A DNA stretch of 8,494 nucleotides from Sulfuricurvum sp. (lineage in GTDB: Bacteria > Campylobacterota > Campylobacteria > Campylobacterales > Sulfurimonadaceae). The notes below the pieces were generated by a model. It ran no database searches and was not told the origin of the DNA. It saw only the letters and a program-made list of their open reading frames with translations. A program made the translations under genes and the position numbers. Location: positions 1 to 8,494 of the forward strand of contig JAUXSZ010000210.1 in NCBI GenBank assembly GCA_030679635.1, given 5' to 3'. Below, piece after piece: positions 1 to 6,492 of the stretch (positions are counted from its first letter, which is position 1; each line of letters starts with the position of its first letter).

Positions 1-1
1 C

Positions 2-2098
2 GGTTTTTATCTTTTTCTCAAATATCCTCCCAGCGGGGATATCTCCAAAGCCCTCCCTGATGATAATGCCACTGAGATTTTGTCGCTGTATAACCAGTTT
101 GATTCTTCCAAAAAACTGTTGGTGCTGATCAACGGATTTGATGCTGAGAGTTTACAAAAGGCCCATGAAATAAAAGAAAAACTCTCAAAGCTTAGTGAAG
201 TGGAGAGCGTTTATTTTGATTCTTCCGATATTGACCCCAGAGCTATGAAATATTTAGGCGAATCTTGGTACTACCTGTCGGATTTTAATAGCACCTCCCT
301 TAGTCGTGACGAGGTAAAAAAGAAACTGGAAGTATTAGCCGCGAGTATGCAGATGAGCGGAGCGTACACCGCCCTTGATGCCAGTGATCCTCTGGGATTA
401 TTTACCAAACCCTCTTTTATGCCCGGTGCGCAGAGAGATGGGATGATGATCATTGGGGGTCGCGGATACTGCGTTGTGGCCTCCATCCGTCCCTCTGTCG
501 GGGATATGGAAGGTTCGCGTAGGCTGTATGATGAAGCCAAAGCGGCTTTAGCTCCTTACAAAAACGATATTGTTGTTTTTAGCCCCAATTTCTACAGCGT
601 TGAAAACTCCGCGTATATCCAGAGTGATGTTGAAAAGATTACGGCATTAACGATCCTGATTTTAATCGGAGTCTATTTTTTCTTACTACGAAACAAGGTG
701 ATGCTCCTTTTTAGTCTTGTAACCTTATTCCTCTCAGGGCTTATGGCGATACTCATCGTTAACATGATTTTTGCGGATGTCTCAATCTTGGTCGTTGCCT
801 TCGGTGCAGGGATCGCAACCATTGCTGAAGATTATCTCTTTATGCTGTTTCTAAATGACGATTATAAAAAACACCGGTTTAATTGGCTGGTATTTTGGGG
901 ATTTGCGGCGACGGAAACAGGCTTGGCATCGCTGAGTTTTATTAACTTCCCCCTTATTTCCCAGTTGGCCGCTTTTGCCTTTTTCTCGCTGGCCATTTCG
1001 TATCTAATTTTCGCAGTTATCTTCCCGAGGCTGAAATTTTTTCGAGAGGATCCCGAGGAAAAAAGCGAAACTATTTTTGACAAATTGCTTCAGTGGCGCA
1101 CGATCCCGCCTCTCTCCTTTACCCTGCTATCGATTATTTTGGTAACGGCCTCTTTTTCTTTTCTCTCGTTTGATCCCGATTTCCGCCATTTGGATTATCA
1201 AAACCGTCCTCTATTGGAAGCAGAAAAACTCTTTGAAGAGACGCTGGGATCCGATCGTCTCCCCGTTCTTATACAAGGTGAGAGTATTGAGTCCTTGCTG
1301 CTTCATGCAGAGACACTCAATAGACGTGCTCCCGGCAGTTTTAGCATCGCAAATATGGCATTGAGCCATGCAAAAAGCGCTGAGCGCGCCCGAATACTTC
1401 AGGAGTATGATTTTGCTGCCTTGCGCCAGAATCTGGAAACCACCGGCAAAGAAGCGGGTTTCAGGAGCGGGATATTCGCAGATGCCTATAAGCCGTTGGA
1501 ATCGCTTGGAAGCTACGTCTATGATGCAGAGGCATTGCGTTTACTCGGCGGAGAGATTGTTAAGACTGAAAAAGGGTATATGAGTTTGGCATACGTGAAA
1601 ATGGATGAACTCAAAAACATTACTGCATTGCCGTTTCTCATACCGATGGATGGAAAGGAGTTACTCTCACACAGTGCCTCAAATGCCCTTGAAGAATTTA
1701 CCGGTTTTTTAGTGATCGGATTTACCTTGCTGCTGATTATTATTATTGCGGTGACGCGTAAACGTGCGCTGTATGCACTCAATTTTCTCTTTTTCCCGAT
1801 GTCGGTCATTCTCGCCATGTTTGCCTTATCGGGAAGTTACAATCTAATGCATCTTTTTGCCCTTTTTCTGATAATGGTGTACGGTATCGATTATGGTATT
1901 TACCTTTCGCGCGGTGAACTCTCCAATTCGATCCGCGCGGTAATTTATTCGTGCGTGACAACTTTTGCGGGGTTCGGTGTTCTGATTTTGAGTGATGTTC
2001 CGGCGGTTCATTCGATAGGTGAGGTGACGATTGTCGGGATAGCGGCCATTGTTGCCCTGTTTTTTCAACGAGGTGAAGAGGCGCGATGCCAAGCGTAA
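2..2098 (+). CDS. MMPL/RND-family lipid exporter, 5' end cut off by the window edge
   Basis: This is an inner-membrane exporter of the MMPL branch of the RND superfamily, of the kind found in aryl-polyene and xanthomonadin-type clusters, where it is thought to move the polyene lipid across the inner membrane. The frame is open from base 2, so the first possible start (TTG at 80) is internal. The visible 698 residues open just after TM1, with an ALPDD motif typical of the start of the first periplasmic domain. They then show a periplasmic domain (about 10-210), five close membrane segments (about 213-343), TM7 (370-390), a second periplasmic domain (about 390-560) and five more membrane segments (566-688). 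TM10 carries GIDYGIYL (628-635), the charged-helix motif of RND/MMPL proteins; the first half has an equivalent AEDY. Probably only 30-40 N-terminal residues are missing. The stop overlaps the next gene by 13 bases, which suggests translational coupling. The substrate is inferred from neighbours only. Confidence 0.92.
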   Translation, partial: GFYLFLKYPPSGDISKALPDDNATEILSLYNQFDSSKKLLVLINGFDAESLQKAHEIKEKLSKLSEVESVYFDSSDIDPRAMKYLGESWYYLSDFNSTSLSRDEVKKKLEVLAASMQMSGAYTALDASDPLGLFTKPSFMPGAQRDGMMIIGGRGYCVVASIRPSVGDMEGSRRLYDEAKAALAPYKNDIVVFSPNFYSVENSAYIQSDVEKITALTILILIGVYFFLLRNKVMLLFSLVTLFLSGLMAILIVNMIFADVSILVVAFGAGIATIAEDYLFMLFLNDDYKKHRFNWLVFWGFAATETGLASLSFINFPLISQLAAFAFFSLAISYLIFAVIFPRLKFFREDPEEKSETIFDKLLQWRTIPPLSFTLLSIILVTASFSFLSFDPDFRHLDYQNRPLLEAEKLFEETLGSDRLPVLIQGESIESLLLHAETLNRRAPGSFSIANMALSHAKSAERARILQEYDFAALRQNLETTGKEAGFRSGIFADAYKPLESLGSYVYDAEALRLLGGEIVKTEKGYMSLAYVKMDELKNITALPFLIPMDGKELLSHSASNALEEFTGFLVIGFTLLLIIIIAVTRKRALYALNFLFFPMSVILAMFALSGSYNLMHLFALFLIMVYGIDYGIYLSRGELSNSIRAVIYSCVTTFAGFGVLILSDVPAVHSIGEVTIVGIAAIVALFFQRGEEARCQA

Positions 2099-3297
2099 CG
2101 GTTATTTTCAACGATGGGGGTGTATCTGAAGAGACTCTCTCTTTTAGCGGATATGGATCGCGAAACCCCAAAAGAGTTTTTGTAATCCCCGATGTGACCG
2201 ATAAACTGATACAAATTCGGGACATTATGGGGGCACTTCAAGAGGGGAATATCCCGTTGTTGTTTGATGGAGCCATGAAGAGTGGTGATGAAAAAGGGCG
2301 GGTATTAGCGCAGTGTAATCCTGAACAATACAAAGAGCTTGAGGATGCGGCGGCGCTGTTTTTCACATCGGGAACATCGGGGAACTCTATCGGGGTCGTC
2401 AAAACTCACAGAGAGCTGGTATCTGAAACACAGTCCCATCTCCGCTGGATGAAAAACGAGCGGTTTGAACAATGTCTCGTTACGGTCCCTTTTTTTCATA
2501 TTTACGGATTTCTATTCGGCCTCTCGTTGCCGACCGCCTTGAATCTCCCTATCGTCACCAAAGAGCATTTTCTCCCGAATGAGATACTCGATCTTTGCGC
2601 CCAAAAGCCGACGCTGTGTATCACCAATCCCGTCTTTATCCGTGCAATGCTGAGACTCAACGAGGAGATCACTCTTCCTGATACCCTTTTTATCAGTTCA
2701 AGCGGGCCTCTTGAACCTCACGAAGCGCAACGTTTTGAAGCAAAATATTCCACACGTCTGGTACAGCTTTTCGGTTCGACAGAAACAGGAGGTATTGCCA
2801 TACGTCACGGAGGAAACTCCGTTTGGAAACCGCTTTTCGATGTGGAAATTTCGTCCGATGAGGGCATTTTAGCCGTTACCTCGCCGTTCGTTTCACGGAG
2901 TATTTTCGATAAAGAGTTTGGGTTACTCCCGCCACTCTTTAGAACAACCGATATTATCGAAATGACGCCAGACGGGTTCAAGATTATAGGAAGGGCTGCC
3001 GAGTTGGTTAAAATCGGTGGAAAGCGGCTCTCCATTGTCGAACTTGAACGCTTTATAGAGACCATGGAGGGGATTGATGAGGCATTGGGCACCGTTGAGT
3101 ATCATCCCAATACCCTTCGCGGAGAGGTGTTGACGTTGTGTCTCGTGGGAGATGGCGATAAGATCAATAAAACAATTCTAAAAAAAGCATTGCATGATCG
3201 TTTCGGCGGAATCCACATTGAGAGTAAAATCGTGATGGTGGAATCCATTGCTAAAACAGCAATGGGGAAGAAAATTAGAACTCAATTGATAACGTAA
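2086..3297 (+). CDS. AMP-dependent acyl/aryl ligase (ANL superfamily), short form
   Basis: This adenylating enzyme should activate a carboxylic acid with ATP and pass it to CoA or an acyl carrier protein, plausibly the starter unit of the polyene pathway. The ANL core motifs are all present. The A3 phosphate loop TSGTSGNSIGVVK is at 94-106. The A5 motif FGSTETGG is at 229-236, with Glu233 as the usual magnesium ligand. RTTD at 286-289 is the A7 motif with the ribose-binding Asp. The A8 hinge GRAAELVKIGGKRL is at 302-315. TAMGKKIR at 391-398 carries the A10 lysine (Lys395). At 403 residues it is about 100 or more shorter than ordinary acyl-CoA synthetases, and only about 93 residues precede A3. 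The ATG overlaps the exporter gene by 13 bases and has a purine-rich GAAGAGG four bases upstream, so the start is well supported. Short ligases of this kind are typical of aryl-polyene loci, but substrate and acceptor cannot be read from the sequence. Confidence 0.92.
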   Translation: MPSVTVIFNDGGVSEETLSFSGYGSRNPKRVFVIPDVTDKLIQIRDIMGALQEGNIPLLFDGAMKSGDEKGRVLAQCNPEQYKELEDAAALFFTSGTSGNSIGVVKTHRELVSETQSHLRWMKNERFEQCLVTVPFFHIYGFLFGLSLPTALNLPIVTKEHFLPNEILDLCAQKPTLCITNPVFIRAMLRLNEEITLPDTLFISSSGPLEPHEAQRFEAKYSTRLVQLFGSTETGGIAIRHGGNSVWKPLFDVEISSDEGILAVTSPFVSRSIFDKEFGLLPPLFRTTDIIEMTPDGFKIIGRAAELVKIGGKRLSIVELERFIETMEGIDEALGTVEYHPNTLRGEVLTLCLVGDGDKINKTILKKALHDRFGGIHIESKIVMVESIAKTAMGKKIRTQLIT

Positions 3298-3299
3298 TG

Positions 3300-3674
3300 T
3301 TATAGTGATGTGTAATAAATCGCAACTTCCCCTATGGCGAGAAGTTGCTCTGAATCAGGAAGGTATGCTTTAAATTCAAATAGGTACGAGTTGTTAAAGG
3401 TGTGCAGGATGGTGAGCGTTATATCGGATTCATGATGGAAGGGTTCGCCAATGAGCTTACTATTTCGGAATGAGGAGACAACCCCGATGGTACTATCAGG
3501 GGAGAGCGGGAAAAAACTGCTCCCTTGCGCGGCCGCTTCACAAAACATAGCCAGCGTTGGAATTATAGGGAAGTGGGCCATAAATACTACGCTTGATGCA
3601 CTCTCTTCCTTGAGTGAACCGATAAAAATAAGCGGCTCTTTGTGCGGTAATCGCGTGTTAGTCTGAGATAGCAT
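3300..3674 (-). CDS. Hotdog-fold 3-hydroxyacyl-ACP dehydratase, FabZ/ApeP-like
   Basis: This small 124-residue cytoplasmic protein probably dehydrates 3-hydroxyacyl-ACP intermediates to the trans-2-enoyl form during polyene chain growth. The N-terminus has LPHKEPLIFI (9-18), matching the LPHRxPxLLLD opening of FabZ and ApeP-type dehydratases. AHFPIIP (33-39) followed by CEAAAQG (45-51) matches the central-helix region, where family members carry the catalytic His and Glu; candidates are His11 or His34, and Glu46. Spacing between these blocks is shorter than in FabZ, and the PG of FabZ's PGVxxxEA is absent, so it is a compact divergent member. The ATG at 3672-3674 has a good Shine-Dalgarno AGGA (minus strand, 3683-3686) eight bases upstream. 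It is the only gene here on the minus strand, convergent with the ligase (2 bases between stops) and divergent from the ketosynthase. The family call is good; dehydratase activity is inferred. Confidence 0.82.
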   Translation of the reverse strand: MLSQTNTRLPHKEPLIFIGSLKEESASSVVFMAHFPIIPTLAMFCEAAAQGSSFFPLSPDSTIGVVSSFRNSKLIGEPFHHESDITLTILHTFNNSYLFEFKAYLPDSEQLLAIGEVAIYYTSL

Positions 3675-3682
3675 TAAGTTGA

Positions 3683-3686
3683 TCCT
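3683..3686 (-). promoter_or_regulatory. Ribosome binding site of the minus-strand dehydratase
   Basis: AGGA on the minus strand lies eight bases upstream of the ATG at 3672-3674. It supports both the start and the reality of this reversed gene. Confidence 0.6.
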
Positions 3687-3703
3687 AATCTTTTTAATAG
3701 AAA

Positions 3704-3712
3704 TGGTAGAAT
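3704..3712 (+). promoter_or_regulatory. Candidate extended -10 promoter for the KS operon
   Basis: TGGTAGAAT combines a TGn extension with a five-of-six match to TATAAT. It would start transcription near 3719, leaving about 25 bases of leader before the ATG at 3744. No convincing -35 is seen, which extended -10 promoters tolerate. Confidence 0.4.
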
Positions 3713-3730
3713 AAAGTTACTTAAATACTT

Positions 3731-3735
3731 GGTGG
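3731..3735 (+). promoter_or_regulatory. Shine-Dalgarno that fixes the ketosynthase start
   Basis: GGTGG lies eight bases before ATG 3744. It argues for that ATG over the in-frame TTG at 3729, which would place this site inside the coding region and add five residues that ketosynthases do not need. Confidence 0.55.
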
Positions 3736-3743
3736 ATAAAATT

Positions 3744-4865
3744 ATGAAAAATCAAAAAAGCAGAGTATATTTAAATGCTTTTAGCTGCGCATGTGCGGCA
3801 GGGATGAGTATCGAGAAGATTTTTGAAACTTTGCTCAGCGGAGAATCAGCGATTGGACAGCAGAGCGGATACATTGATAATGTGAGTATGCCACTGGGAA
3901 AGATTCCAAGCGATGTTGATTTTTTTGAAACAATCCATGCGAATGTTGAAATACTCCTCTCAAAAGTCCCATGGTTTGATCCTCGTGAAACGATGTTACT
4001 GGTAGGCTCATCGGTGGGAGGAATGTGTCGCGCGGAAGAAAAGTTTTTTGCCGACGGAGATCTTCAAAACATTACCGTTGAGGAGATGAGTATTCGCTCT
4101 ATTGCCAGCGAAGTACAAGAGAGATTTGGTTTTAAGTCGGCGCTCTCTTTTTCAACGGCCTGTACGAGCAGCTCTGTTGCTATCGATTTTGCGGTCGATC
4201 TTATTGCTCACGGACTCTACAAAACCGTCGTCGTTGTCGGTGCCGATGAGCTGAGCCGTTCTGCGGTGAATGGCTTCGATCGTTTGGGGATTGCGTCGCG
4301 TGAAAATACACGCCCTTTTGATATAGAGCGTAACGGCATCAATGTGGCTGAGGGGATTGCGGTATTAGCCCTCTCTTCCGTAAAAACAGCTGAATGTGTT
4401 GAAATCATGGGATGCGGTGTGAGCTCCGATGCGTATAACATTACCCATCCTCATCCCGAGGGGGAGGGGGCCAGAGCCGCGATGAGAGAAGCATTAGCTA
4501 AAGCCGGGCTGGATGGTTCCCAAATCGATTATATTAATGCTCACGGAACCGGAACCGTTGCGAATGATGAGATTGAGAGTGTGGCGATAGAGACAATTTT
4601 CGGCAAAAAGCCATTTGTCGTGTCGACCAAAGCCGTTACAGGGCATACCTTAGGGGCCTGCGGTGCGTTGGAGGTTGCTATAAGTGCCATGTCGATTTTA
4701 CACCGTACCATTCCGCCGTGCGTTAATTTAAAATCGCCTGTTAATGTCTCTCTTTCTCATCCCCTTAAAGCGGTTAAAGCAGAGGTGAATTATGTCCTCT
4801 CCAATGCCTTTGGTTTTGGCGGCGGTAATGTATCGATTGTGTTAGGAAGAACCCATGCAGATTAA
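3744..4865 (+). CDS. Beta-ketoacyl-ACP synthase (KAS I/II-type, polyene locus)
   Basis: This is a condensing enzyme that extends an acyl chain on acyl carrier protein by decarboxylative Claisen condensation with malonyl-ACP. The 373-residue protein has the full thiolase-fold catalytic set: Cys140 in STACTSSS (137-144), His267 in NAHGTGT, and His301 in TKAVTGHTLGACG. The C-terminal NAFGFGGGN is the usual glycine-rich loop near the active site. The N-terminal VYLNAFSCACAAG resembles ketosynthases of aryl-polyene clusters rather than housekeeping FabF, which normally starts with a RRVVVTG-like strand. ATG 3744 is preferred because of GGTGG eight bases upstream; an in-frame TTG at 3729 is the alternative. 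The gene overlaps the following KS-like gene by 11 bases, as expected for two subunits made in equal amounts. The KS call is very firm; the pathway assignment is from context. Confidence 0.95.
   Translation: MKNQKSRVYLNAFSCACAAGMSIEKIFETLLSGESAIGQQSGYIDNVSMPLGKIPSDVDFFETIHANVEILLSKVPWFDPRETMLLVGSSVGGMCRAEEKFFADGDLQNITVEEMSIRSIASEVQERFGFKSALSFSTACTSSSVAIDFAVDLIAHGLYKTVVVVGADELSRSAVNGFDRLGIASRENTRPFDIERNGINVAEGIAVLALSSVKTAECVEIMGCGVSSDAYNITHPHPEGEGARAAMREALAKAGLDGSQIDYINAHGTGTVANDEIESVAIETIFGKKPFVVSTKAVTGHTLGACGALEVAISAMSILHRTIPPCVNLKSPVNVSLSHPLKAVKAEVNYVLSNAFGFGGGNVSIVLGRTHAD
4844..4850 (+). promoter_or_regulatory. Ribosome binding site of the KS-like partner, inside the KS gene
   Basis: AGGAAGA lies within the last codons of the ketosynthase gene, four bases before ATG 4855. 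It supports coupled translation of the two subunits. Confidence 0.6.
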
Positions 4866-5505
4866 TCTTGAAATCGTACAATACGCACATATAGAAGATG
4901 CACAAAAAATTGCGAACTTGAATGAAAAAAGTATCGTAACGGATATGATGTTGCGCAGACGTTTGACCCGAAATGCCCGTATTGCCCTGTATCTGACCGA
5001 TCAAATTGGTTCATGGGACATACCGATTGTCATTGGAAACGCGTACGGAGAAGTGAATGAGACCTTTGAAATTCTCCGTGCTATTGCTACGGGTGAGACG
5101 GTAAGCCCCACGGCATTTCAAAATTCAGTGCACAATACGCCGGCATCGTACCTCTCTATCGTGGGAAAAAACAAAGGGTACATCACCACCGTTTCGGATT
5201 TGTATGAAACGGCCCGTTCGGTATTACGTGTGGGTGCGGTCAAATCTCTAACGTATGAGAAATTATTGCTGATTGTGAGTGATTCGATTGATTTTGAACG
5301 TGTCGATGAGTTAAACCGTTGCGGTGTTAATATCATGGAGTGCGGAGTCGCGTTCTTGGTCCGCCAAACAGAAAAACAAGCGACAATAACCCTCACGCAG
5401 AAATCCTATCCCGGTTATTCTCCCAGTGTTTGGCCGATGCTGGAGTTGTTTGAACACGCAATGGAACTAGGGGAAGAAGAAAAAATCATTGCAATTGAAA
5501 TCTAA
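4855..5505 (+). CDS. Ketosynthase-like partner without catalytic Cys (chain-length-factor type)
   Basis: This 216-residue protein resembles the beta-ketoacyl synthase-like N-terminal domain (Pfam Ketoacyl-synt_2) found beside ketosynthases in aryl-polyene clusters. The hallmarks are a basic helix MLRRRLTRNARIAL (32-45), a strand-turn PIVIGNAYGEVNET (57-70), and PTAFQNSVHNTPASYLSI (85-102). In the last block a VHN/TP sequence stands where an active ketosynthase would have its cysteine nucleophile. It also lacks the HGTGT and GHTLGA histidine motifs, so it cannot be a condensing enzyme by itself. It is most likely a non-catalytic partner of the ketosynthase just upstream, shaping the chain-length pocket. 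AGGAAGA at 4844-4850 is a good ribosome binding site before the ATG, and the start overlaps the upstream stop by 11 bases. Partner role is inferred from family and gene order. Confidence 0.87.
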   Translation: MQINLEIVQYAHIEDAQKIANLNEKSIVTDMMLRRRLTRNARIALYLTDQIGSWDIPIVIGNAYGEVNETFEILRAIATGETVSPTAFQNSVHNTPASYLSIVGKNKGYITTVSDLYETARSVLRVGAVKSLTYEKLLLIVSDSIDFERVDELNRCGVNIMECGVAFLVRQTEKQATITLTQKSYPGYSPSVWPMLELFEHAMELGEEEKIIAIEI

Positions 5506-5517
5506 TTTTCATCAACT

Positions 5518-5523
5518 GAGGAG
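5518..5523 (+). promoter_or_regulatory. Ribosome binding site of the AEC permease
   Basis: GAGGAG lies five bases before ATG 5529 and is the strongest Shine-Dalgarno in the window. It fixes the start and suggests efficient translation independent of the upstream gene. Confidence 0.65.
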
Positions 5524-5528
5524 AAAGC

Positions 5529-6416
5529 ATGGAACAGTTTATTTTTATCATTGCATTATTACTGATTGGGATGGCTTTGCAAAAGCTCGATGCCCCAGTC
5601 GACTTTTCCAAAAGCCTCAATTTTTTTGTTATCTACGTTTCCCTACCCGCAACCGTTTTGATTCAAGTACCAAAAATTCATTTGGATCTTTCGGCGTTAA
5701 GTGTGATCCTAATCCCATGGCTGCTGTTGCCGATAATGGTATATATCGTCATGGCAATGACCAAAAACCACTCCTCACAGGTTCGGGCGGCACTGTTGCT
5801 TGTCATTCCTCTAGGAAATACATCATTTGTAGGGATACCCGTTATCCAAGCATTATTAGGTGCAGATGCAATCCCCTATGTACTCATGTACGATCAGTTC
5901 GGGACGTTTTTGATCCTTTCATTGTATGGGAGTGCTGTCATCGCCCGCTATGAGACAGGAACGATTCACAGACGGCTTATTGTTAAAAAACTTCTTCTAT
6001 TTCCACCATTTGTTTTTCTCGTTTTTGCTTTAATTTTTGGTGAAATGCCTCATTCAACGCAACCGTATATTCAACTTCTCGCTTCGACGCTGGTTCCTCT
6101 TGCCCTGGTTTCAGTAGGGTATTCGATGCGATTAGGAGGCGCACTGGATTATCCATTATTATCAAAAGCGCTAATGCTAAAACTGATTGTGATGCCATTG
6201 TTTGCTTTTGGCATTTTATTTACAATGGGGGTAGAGCCCCTTGCTCTTCAGACGGCAGTTTTAGAGTCTGGTATGCCTTCCATGATTACTGCGGGGGCAT
6301 TGGCGATTGCTTCTGGATTCGCCCCTGAACTCAGTGCTGCATTGGTCGGATATGGGATTATCGTATCATTGGTAACATTACCGCTGATAGCACATTTTAT
6401 GAAAATATTTTTCTAA
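5529..6416 (+). CDS. AEC-family permease (auxin efflux carrier-like)
   Basis: This is an integral inner-membrane transporter of the bile/arsenite/riboflavin-related AEC family; characterised bacterial relatives carry small carboxylates such as malonate or malate. The 295-residue length fits the family. About ten hydrophobic segments are visible, at roughly 3-17, 30-47, 57-76, 86-105, 118-137, 155-170, 178-198, 211-232, 242-262 and 266-288. These form two five-helix halves. Each half has a family-typical helix break: LGNTSFVGIP in TM4 and ESGMPSMITAGALA in TM9. There is no signal peptide beyond TM1. The gene starts 23 bases after the KS-like gene behind a strong GAGGAG, with no terminator between, so it is probably the third gene of that operon. 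An AEC permease is not a standard member of aryl-polyene loci as I know them, so its link to the pathway may be functional or simply positional. The substrate cannot be predicted. Confidence 0.93.
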   Translation: MEQFIFIIALLLIGMALQKLDAPVDFSKSLNFFVIYVSLPATVLIQVPKIHLDLSALSVILIPWLLLPIMVYIVMAMTKNHSSQVRAALLLVIPLGNTSFVGIPVIQALLGADAIPYVLMYDQFGTFLILSLYGSAVIARYETGTIHRRLIVKKLLLFPPFVFLVFALIFGEMPHSTQPYIQLLASTLVPLALVSVGYSMRLGGALDYPLLSKALMLKLIVMPLFAFGILFTMGVEPLALQTAVLESGMPSMITAGALAIASGFAPELSAALVGYGIIVSLVTLPLIAHFMKIFF

Positions 6417-6492
6417 TAATGAACACGACAGAACTGAATGTGTTTCAAATCACCATCAGTAGCTATTGTAGGGTAGGGCGCTATAATCCCTT
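6417..6492. other. Intergenic region between AEC permease and cti
   Basis: This 76-base gap contains an imperfect inverted repeat (TGAACAC at 6420-6426 with GTGTTTCA at 6440-6447, one bulged T), but no T-run follows, so it is not a standard intrinsic terminator. A tandem GTAGGGTAGGG lies at 6468-6478, and a perfect TATAAT at 6482-6487. No Shine-Dalgarno is found at normal distance from the cti ATG. Confidence 0.5.
6482..6487 (+). promoter_or_regulatory. cti: Candidate -10 box directly in front of cti
   Basis: A perfect TATAAT ends five bases before ATG 6493, so transcription from it would begin at or within a base or two of the start codon, giving a leaderless message. No good -35 match is seen at 16-18 bases upstream and there is no TG extension, so it could be coincidental. 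Confidence 0.4.

Larger units (their letters stand above)
3675..3743. promoter_or_regulatory. Divergent intergenic region between dehydratase and ketosynthase
   Basis: These 69 AT-rich bases separate the minus-strand dehydratase from the plus-strand ketosynthase operon and must hold the dehydratase promoter and probably one for the operon. On the plus strand an extended -10-like TGGTAGAAT lies at 3704-3712, 31 bases before the ATG at 3744. On the minus strand TATTAA at 3694-3699 is a weaker -10 candidate. I see no clear -35 hexamers and no obvious operator palindrome. The two candidate -10 boxes are only a few bases apart, so the two directions may compete or be co-regulated. Confidence 0.45.

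Noticed and set aside
80..2098. Start of the exporter at TTG 80
   Set aside because: The same frame is open back to base 2 and encodes a family-like ALPDD segment, so TTG 80 is internal and the real start is outside the window.
1806..2225. 139-residue minus-strand reading frame across the exporter/ligase junction
   Set aside because: It is antisense to two well-supported overlapping genes, has no recognisable motif and no evident ribosome binding site.
3289..3303. Small palindrome ATAAC-gtaat-GTTAT spanning both convergent stop codons, as a bidirectional terminator
   Set aside because: The stem is only five AT-rich base pairs with no flanking T-run, too weak to call a terminator; it probably reflects the two TAA stop codons facing each other.
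3729..3743. TTG 3729 as ketosynthase start
   Set aside because: ATG 3744 follows a GGTGG at proper distance and begins at the position expected for the family.
5489..5953. 154-residue plus-strand reading frame overlapping the AEC permease
   Set aside because: It lies out of frame within a gene with clear AEC motifs; its composition (many Cys, Arg, His, Pro, no domain) is that of a shadow frame.
6420..6447. Imperfect hairpin after the permease as intrinsic terminator
   Set aside because: Seven pairs with a bulge, a 13-base loop, low GC and no following T-tract; it does not meet the pattern for an intrinsic terminator.
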